In this document: positions 57,831 through 64,000 of the stretch, piece by piece
Numbering within the stretch: position 1 is the stretch's first letter
How the letters are laid out: every line of letters starts with the position of its first letter
NCBI RefSeq assembly: GCF_905163445.1
Contig: NC_053185.1
Coordinates: forward strand, 13,658,001-13,722,000
DNA from: Pararge aegeria
Lineage: Eukaryota; Arthropoda; Insecta; Lepidoptera; Nymphalidae
Length of the DNA stretch: 64,000 nucleotides
Reading direction: 5' to 3'
Notes under the pieces: generated by a model
Databases searched by the model: none
The model's input: the letters and a program-made list of their open reading frames with translations, nothing else
Told to the model about the DNA's origin: nothing
Translations under genes and position numbers: made by a program

Positions 57831-60800
57831 ATGGTTAGGGCAACCTCATTCGATCGTGACCTTACGGATTTTTAGGCAATTCTCCAAAAGAAGGCTCCGA
57901 TTCAATCAGCGCTTAATGTTTACTGCGTAATCTTTAAGGCTAATTGTGATTGGATTTTGAAAATTTCCTCCGTTTTTTGCTAAACCGTGCTTCAAAAAAA
58001 CTAATTTATTTTGTTACAGTCATACCAACAAAAACTGAAATGTGATCTTATTTGTAGAAAATTCAATGCTTTGTGCTCTTTTCTCTACACACTGCACGAG
58101 TAGGTAGCGACTAGCAAGTAATGAGTGAAGTTGTCACAGAGCTTTTTAACTATATAACATTTTTATTCTCTAATAACTATCATAGCATAAACTTAAACAT
58201 TTTAAGCACTGAAATAGCACACTGAAAGTCTTTTATACGTAAGCCGCGGATTACGTATTTCCAGATTTGTATTTTTGGTAGACGCCAGAGGCACTCGACC
58301 GTTCGCGAAATCATTTATTTTCCTATTGAATGCTCCTCATTGCTCTGCTTAGGAATACAAAATAGAGAAGAAAGCCATCCCGAATTTTGCTGATACTTTT
58401 AAAAATTGGAAATGCTCGGATATCTCGTTGATAAATTGTATGTACATTTTTTTTTTGAACGAGCCATTGCGCTGAATTAGCTTTACCTACTCCAGATTAT
58501 CCTTTTTCATTTCATCTCGTTACATTGTTCGAAATGTTAACAATTTTAAAATTCATTTCATACGATTTTCGCATGCAGGATTTGTCTTCCACGATGATAA
58601 TAATTAGTTAAAAGGCGAGAGTACCATTTGTATAAAGTTGAAATTAGATTTTACTCAGACTTGTTTTCTTAAGGAGGTACGAAATTATTAATTTATCACA
58701 AAGCGTGAGAAAACCCCGCTGCCGAGAATTCATTTTGACTAATGATTTTGTTCATAATTTTTACTTTATTATAATAAAGCCCCTTTTATTTCTTTAACGA
58801 TATAATGTATGAGCCAATTTAGCTACCAGCAGTTATGTAATAGAAATTAAACGTTAAGTATAAAGATAACTGTAACTTATACTTTGGCTAAATACGCTAA
58901 ACACTTTTGACTGTCACGGTAGAAATTGTGTTGTGTGAAATAGGATTTTTTTTTAATTTCACTTTACTTACAGATCAGTACCATTATATTATACTAGCTG
59001 TTGCCCATCACTCTCTGTATCATCAGCGCAATAAAAGTTATCTATGCTGATGAAGCTCGTTTCAGTTTATTTTGGTTCGGCTTAGAATTTGTTTCATCTA
59101 AAGATTACGTTTTATGTGAATTAGAACTTGCAGTAATACGTATAAAAGCAAAAATCGACAAAAATTGCGACAAAAATCACTAACATCAGCAGTTTTGTGT
59201 TTTCTTAAGCTTCCGGAAGGTCAACTACATTATATTTCACTAGATAGATGCTATGCTTACTTAATAGTTGCAGCATTAACTTGAGCCCATTGAGTATTAG
59301 GGAAAACTTACACCAAAGGAAATAAGTAGTTTATTTCCGTGCTTTCAAAGTCGTCCGAGCACTACAACGTCAAAGTACAAGCTCAATATTGATAATGCAC
59401 CACAGTTGCACAAAGATGACTTTCAAAAGCTCCCAACGATACTCATTAACTATTAAATCATAATTTTAATTAACTGCACATTCGCTTTCAATTGAAACTT
59501 ACTGGGGGTTTTTTTCTTTAAGCTTATGTTTACAATTCGACTTTTAATATGCACATATTTATTCTAATTTAAATATAATTGTATTTACAGATTGAAATAT
59601 TATAAAAAAAAAGTTCATTTAGCTATGGTAAATGTTACATGTGAACGTAGAAATGGTAATATTTGCAAAAAAATATTATATTTTCGGGAAACATAAAGCA
59701 ACGTAAAATATCAGATACCGAGTATTATTTATTTACATTTTTAAAAAGCCTAGTGGAACCTAAACCAGACAAAAACATAGTAGTATCCAAAAAAAAAGTT
59801 TTTCACGTAAATACTCTACGTGAAATACGTCATGCTTTGCTTTACGCTTCACGAATGCGTTTGGAAATTTTAAGCTATTTCACGATTTTGCTGGACTATC
59901 CGCTAACAGGAGAGTTCAACAAATTCGGTGATACTGTTAAATATTTACGGAAAACTTTGTTAGGTACCTAAATAATAAAATAAGCAGCATAATTTTTTGT
60001 CGAGATTAGATTCAGTAATATGGCATATTTTATATATTATCCCAATCAAATTTTACATTGTAACATTTATTTAAAAAAAGATGTTATATACTATCGGATC
60101 TTTTACCATGTACTTTAACTTTGCCTCCCATATTTTACCTAGCATATCGATTAATAATGTAATTGGTGGTAAAGTAATATAATGAAATTTAAATATTTTC
60201 CTTTAAAATAAATCGTACTTTTTTTTTTTGTTGATTTAGTTATTTAAAATTGTAAAAGAGATAAGCAAAAAATACTTGGAAGCTATTTTAAAACGACCTT
60301 TCTTTCTACAGATTGTAAAGAAACATATTCTAATACCGAATTCTAGTTATTAGAATAGGATGTTGAAATTATTTTTGTTAATTGAAAACTACATATATTT
60401 ATTTTGGCTTGTAAGTTCACAAACTTTATTTTGTGTAAAATAATCACGTGCGACGCTGGCAAGGCTTTAATAAGCGTTCCGTATAACACACCTGTTTGAT
60501 TGCAAGTAAACAAAGATTCCCAAAGGTAATAATTTATGAAGTTAAATAAAATCTTAATTATGAAGCCATCATTTAATTTGCATTCGTTAGCATAAATAAA
60601 ATAAATCTCTCTAAGCCTATTAAAATGCAATATACAACGCAATCAAGCGTTATTAATCAGATTGCACGTTTACAGGTAGGGTATAAAGATTGTTATAAGA
60701 GAGAGTTAACTCCGGGAAGTAATAGTCGGCCGGGGTCGCTTTACGAGTCCGACTTTGCATATCACGACAGATGTTCGAACAATAAAACTGGAAGAGCCGC

Positions 60801-61100
60801 GAGGGTATTGTGTCGAATTACTTGTGTAAGTGTATCCCTTTGATCGGTCCTATTATCATGCTCTCCTGGTACCCACTTTCAGGTTCTAAGCGGAACAATT
60901 ACAGTTACCTCAAATATTTACAGAAAAAGTCTCTGGAGGACGATTAAAGAGACTTAAAAAATACATTAAAAGTAATCTTAAATTTCTAATAACTCTCTCA
61001 AATTCCTATTACTGAGTAATATCTCTGATATTGTTTAACATAGTTGATATATAAATGAATTATAATATAATAATACACCATCAGAACTACAGGTTTTTTG
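57831..61100. other. Non-coding, AT-rich
   Basis: No gene is supported. The 102-codon plus frame at 59663-59971 is the most protein-like in appearance (charged middle, hydrophobic end) but sits in DNA of ordinary composition, has no domain and ends without a splice context. TATACTAGCTGTTGCCCATC at 58991-59010 resembles the edge of a common lepidopteran repeat, but nothing recognisable follows. Confidence 0.4.
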
Positions 61101-61198
61101 TCATACACACTGTATACGCAATCGCTCGACTTCGCATATATATTCTGCACTTATCGCACGCCACTTGAGTTAGGTCCTTGTGTGTACAGACCCTTACG
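61101..61198 (+). repeat. Dispersed repeat with hairpins, copy 1
   Basis: Shared with 61758-61886 in the same orientation: GC.ATCGC, then TTCTGCACTTATCGCACGCC, ACTTGAGTTAGGT, CTTGTGTGTACAGACCC, matched by TTTTGCACTCATCGCGCCCT, ACTTATATCAGGT and TTTTGTGTGTGCAGCCCC. Hairpin-forming sequence follows directly at 61208-61235. Class unknown; it is not a tRNA-type SINE. Confidence 0.6.
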
Positions 61199-61207
61199 AG
61201 TATGAAC

Positions 61208-61551
61208 AAAAGAGTTGCCTTAAAAGGCATCTTTTAAAAAAGCCTTGTATTGGAGTGAGTAGAGTGAAGCACTCAGTATAAATTTAATATTTTTCCACTT
61301 TTATATATTATTTCTTATGTCAACGTTCTTTTTTAAAACTCCACCAGTCTATATAATCAGTTTACCTGACAGACCTTACACGATCAATCTGATCTGAGTA
61401 TATACTTCCACTAATTATTAAATTAAACTCAATTACCAGATTTAGTTTGTCTATGCTATCAAATCTTTCTAACACATATCCACAGATACAGATAGATTTG
61501 TTGAAAAGCATGCCTTTTAGGCATGCTTTTTTAACCCGGTGCGGGTTTTTT
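61208..61551 (+). repeat. Series of T-rich stem-loops
   Basis: Three stem-loops are visible: AAAAGAGTTGCC/GGCATCTTTT (61208-61235, two-base bulge), AAAAGCATGCC/GGCATGCTTTT (61504-61530, perfect 11 bp) and AACCCG/CGGGTT (61533-61547). Each of the last two is followed by a T run. The first two share GCCTT..AAGGCAT, suggesting they are related. They resemble terminators in form, but in eukaryotic DNA a repeat-derived or Pol III end is more likely. Between them 61236-61500 is plain AT-rich sequence. Confidence 0.5.
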
Positions 61552-61757
61552 AAATGACCTAGAACTCAGACTTCTAAGTTTTATAATTCACCATTAGTTA
61601 TAAGTTGCATCTATGTAATGCACTTTATTCTGTTGGCGTATGGGTGTATCGTGCCAGATAATCAGCAAATCGCTTTTTTATATTTTCTCAATACAAGCTA
61701 TTGGTTCTGAAAAATTTTGAGGTGACTAGGAACTCATAACGAACGAGTAGATGTTAT
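61552..61757. other. Spacer between copies of the dispersed repeat
   Basis: No recognisable feature. Confidence 0.35.
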
Positions 61758-61886
61758 AGACTTATCACGTACAATCCGTACACTCGATCACCCAGCTTGC
61801 TGCGCGTAATCGCCCTGCGTAAATACATTTTGCACTCATCGCGCCCTACTTATATCAGGTGCTTTTGTGTGTGCAGCCCCCTATAG
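61758..61886 (+). repeat. Dispersed repeat with hairpins, copy 2
   Basis: The partner of 61101-61198, about 670 bp downstream on the same strand, without an obvious following stem-loop series. It has extra bases before GCGTAATCGC that copy 1 lacks. Confidence 0.6.
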
Positions 61887-64000
61887 CTTAAGAGACAGCT
61901 GTAAGATTTCCAATAAAAAAATAAAGACTTAATATTTGTAAGTCCGTCTACCTACGTCATTGGCGAGTAAAGCGTCGAACACTTAATTTTTAAAACATTA
62001 AATCAGTTCCGTACATGACCAGATATTTTAATAGATAATATTATTTATGTCACTAAACGCAACACACAATTGTTAATACCTAGTAATTTTCATTTATATA
62101 ACTAATGATTTTTTAAATAGCACGTTAGTAACGTTAAAATGTCCGCGTGGCATTCGTATTATATACTTTCCCATGTTAAAAAAATATAGAAAACAGTACA
62201 ATAATAAATAGAATACAGCCTATTTGTCTTTTATCTTTGATTATTCTTCTAGCGCTAGCTATCACTGTACCGGCTGCATTGGTATGATCATGTCATGAAC
62301 CAACCAAAAAACCATATGACCAAAACTGTCGTATATAGCTCTAGAGCCAGTTTCGTGTTAAGTGCTATATTTTTCTATGCATCACTATCCAGTAACCATT
62401 TGCAATTGGTGAATTTTGTAAAATATTTGTATGGACACATTCCGTTTCAGTCTACGGTATCTCCTAGACTATTAAAAGTGAGAACAAAGCGGCGGATAGA
62501 GCGACATTCTATGGAGAATCGACTTAAAAAGCCGCCCCAGCGTTTTAATAAAATGCATTGTGTCGGCGTATTTAAGAGCTGGGGCACTCAGTAGCTACAT
62601 CCCTTGTAGCTTATTGCTTATATTACAATGTTAATAGTTGGCAAACTGGTGTAGAATATTACGTTCGAAATTTGTGCTTAATACAGAAAAGGGAGACACA
62701 GACCTTTTTTTGAAGGATAAAAAATATATTTTGCGCATAATAACAAGAGCAGCGCAAAATTTTATCAACCAGACTACTAAAGTGCACTAGCCGTGATATT
62801 AAGTCGCTTCGGAAATGTTGTTTTTTTTTTACTGACTGACTTCGGTCACAATATTGGCAAACCGTAGCTATATTGTCAGGTTGAACTTAACAATAGCTTA
62901 TGTGGACTAAATTTTTAAAGAATATATTTATGTAGATATAAAAATGCATAAACTAATTAGAAAATAATTCTGCCATAGATTTGCACAAATAATTTATGCG
63001 ACATAAACAACTCAGCATAAACTATAATTAACAATAACAGTTAAAACGCTATTGATTCCCATTCTGCACAGTTCTGTAAATTCTGTTACACAAATCTCAT
63101 AATTTAACTGAATTGTCAAGAGACTTACTACGCTCACTTCAAGAAGTACTATATCAAATATACAGTTATGTGACATACCTTGGCATCCTTAAAATAAGCA
63201 TATAATTCTGAAACACGAGCGTTAACAAAATTAAAATAACAATATTTAAGATGGAGGATGGAGGCAACCCCCTGGTAGCACAAAGTAGAGAAGTATAGGT
63301 CGTTTAATGAATAAAACGATTGCTATATGGTTCTTAACGCTTGAAAAATCTAATAAAGTTTTAAGTATTATTGTTAACTCTTCGTGTCAGTTGGCTCGTT
63401 ACACTCACACCAAAGGAATAAGTGAACCCGAGTACATCCAGTAAAAATACTAGAAAATAGCTGCATCTATCCGATTCACTGCACCGCACGCGTGCTTGAT
63501 AAAGTCCGTTAAATCCAGCTGGAGAGCGGGTTTAAAAAATACAATGAAATTTCATGATTTTAATACCTCACTGACACGGAAAAGTACGACTGAACCTTGG
63601 TGTAAAAGAGTGATAAAAGGATAGAAAATTACGTGATCAGAAAGCGGCTACTTTGTGCACCCTCATTTTGTAGTTATATCAAGCACACCGATTGAAAATT
63701 TAACATCTTTTTCGGGATATATTCAGAAACAAAATGAACCGTTGGCAAAATTATTTGAAATTTCGATATAATAAAACTAAAAATTCGTTTTGTTTGTATA
63801 TTTGTTAGGTTTATATAAATGTAACGAGTAACAAAACAATAGACGTCATTTTAATAATATGGATGTATAAAACACACTTTCATCATACCAAAAATAAGCC
63901 TTTTGTTGTATAAAGGTACTGCCAAAAGCAGGTACAGCATAAACAGTTCCGTTGATATAAAAAGTCTATTCTAGTAACCAAAACAAAATGGGACAACAAT
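61887..64000. other. Non-coding, AT-rich, with a GC inverted repeat
   Basis: GCCCCAGC (62534-62541) and GCTGGGGC (62578-62585) form a perfect 8-bp GC-rich inverted repeat. GTAGCTACA (62591-62599) with TGTAGC (62604-62609) follows close by. A 99-codon plus frame at 62295-62594 ends over this structure and has no domain. The remainder to the window end is AT-rich without a supported feature. Confidence 0.4.

Noticed and set aside
58991..59010. TATACTAGCTGTTGCCC as the edge of a transposon
   Set aside because: Only about 17 bases match the remembered repeat edge, and nothing recognisable lies on either side.
59663..59971. 102-codon plus-strand frame with a protein-like charged and hydrophobic pattern
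   Set aside because: Composition equals the AT-rich flanks (lysine, phenylalanine and tyrosine from A/T codons), there is no recognisable family, and equally long frames occur elsewhere by chance.
61504..61551. Bacterial-type intrinsic terminators
   Set aside because: The stem plus T-run form is there, but no bacterial gene or operon lies in the window. A repeat-derived structure is more likely.

Overview
The window is AT-rich eukaryotic DNA with no convincing protein-coding gene. The longest open frames on either strand are only about 100-109 codons. They overlap at random, match no domain I recognise and have no shared codon signature, which is what chance gives in 64 kb of AT-rich sequence. 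I found no rRNA, intact tRNA, snRNA or CRISPR, and no bacterial operon structure.

The interspersed repeats point to a lepidopteran (butterfly or moth) genome. Several tRNA-derived SINEs have a box A, box B, a conserved body (CAGCGTGGTGGACTACGGCC-like) and a GATGATGATG-type tail. A second SINE type begins GGCCGATTGGCGCAGTGGGC and ends in (TTTA)n. There are also RTE-like non-LTR 3' ends (coding trace VLEWRPR, tail CAGCAG-TGGA...TGATGATG) and the common repeat that starts TACTAATATTATAAATG. The frequent GTACCTAC/GTAGGTAC words fit as well. The organism call is inference from remembered repeat families; no database was searched.

Layout. 1-4.8 kb: a short tandem duplication, a GC-rich patch, then a cluster of three SINE pieces and an RTE 3' end. 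4.8-15.3 kb: repeat-poor, with GC-richer patches near 11.0-14.8 kb that look more like regulatory DNA than repeats, and one 125-bp repeat bounded by inverted termini. 15.3-15.9 kb: two LINE-like 3' ends side by side. 15.9-20.3 kb: a perfect 20-bp-stem hairpin and a diverged direct-repeat pair. 20.3-25.4 kb: a GC-rich patch, a duplicated unit 1.2 kb apart, and three SINEs on the minus strand. 27-31 kb: a foldback remnant, a second duplicated unit 0.83 kb apart and an old repeat. 31-40 kb: repeat-poor with several GC-rich patches and a miRNA-precursor-like hairpin at 33.6 kb. 40.8-43.7 kb: repeats, including a segment of about 640 bp with inverted ends. 43.7-50.9 kb: repeat-poor. 51-52 kb: degraded repeats. 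54.6-56.4 kb: a foldback element followed by three SINEs. 57.4-64 kb: mostly unassigned, with a duplicated hairpin-rich segment at 61.1-61.9 kb.

The most reasonable overall reading is a gene desert or very long intron, possibly at a developmental locus, with repeat-free GC-richer islands as candidate regulatory elements. That last point is inference. Comparison with other Lepidoptera and transcriptome or small-RNA data would decide it.
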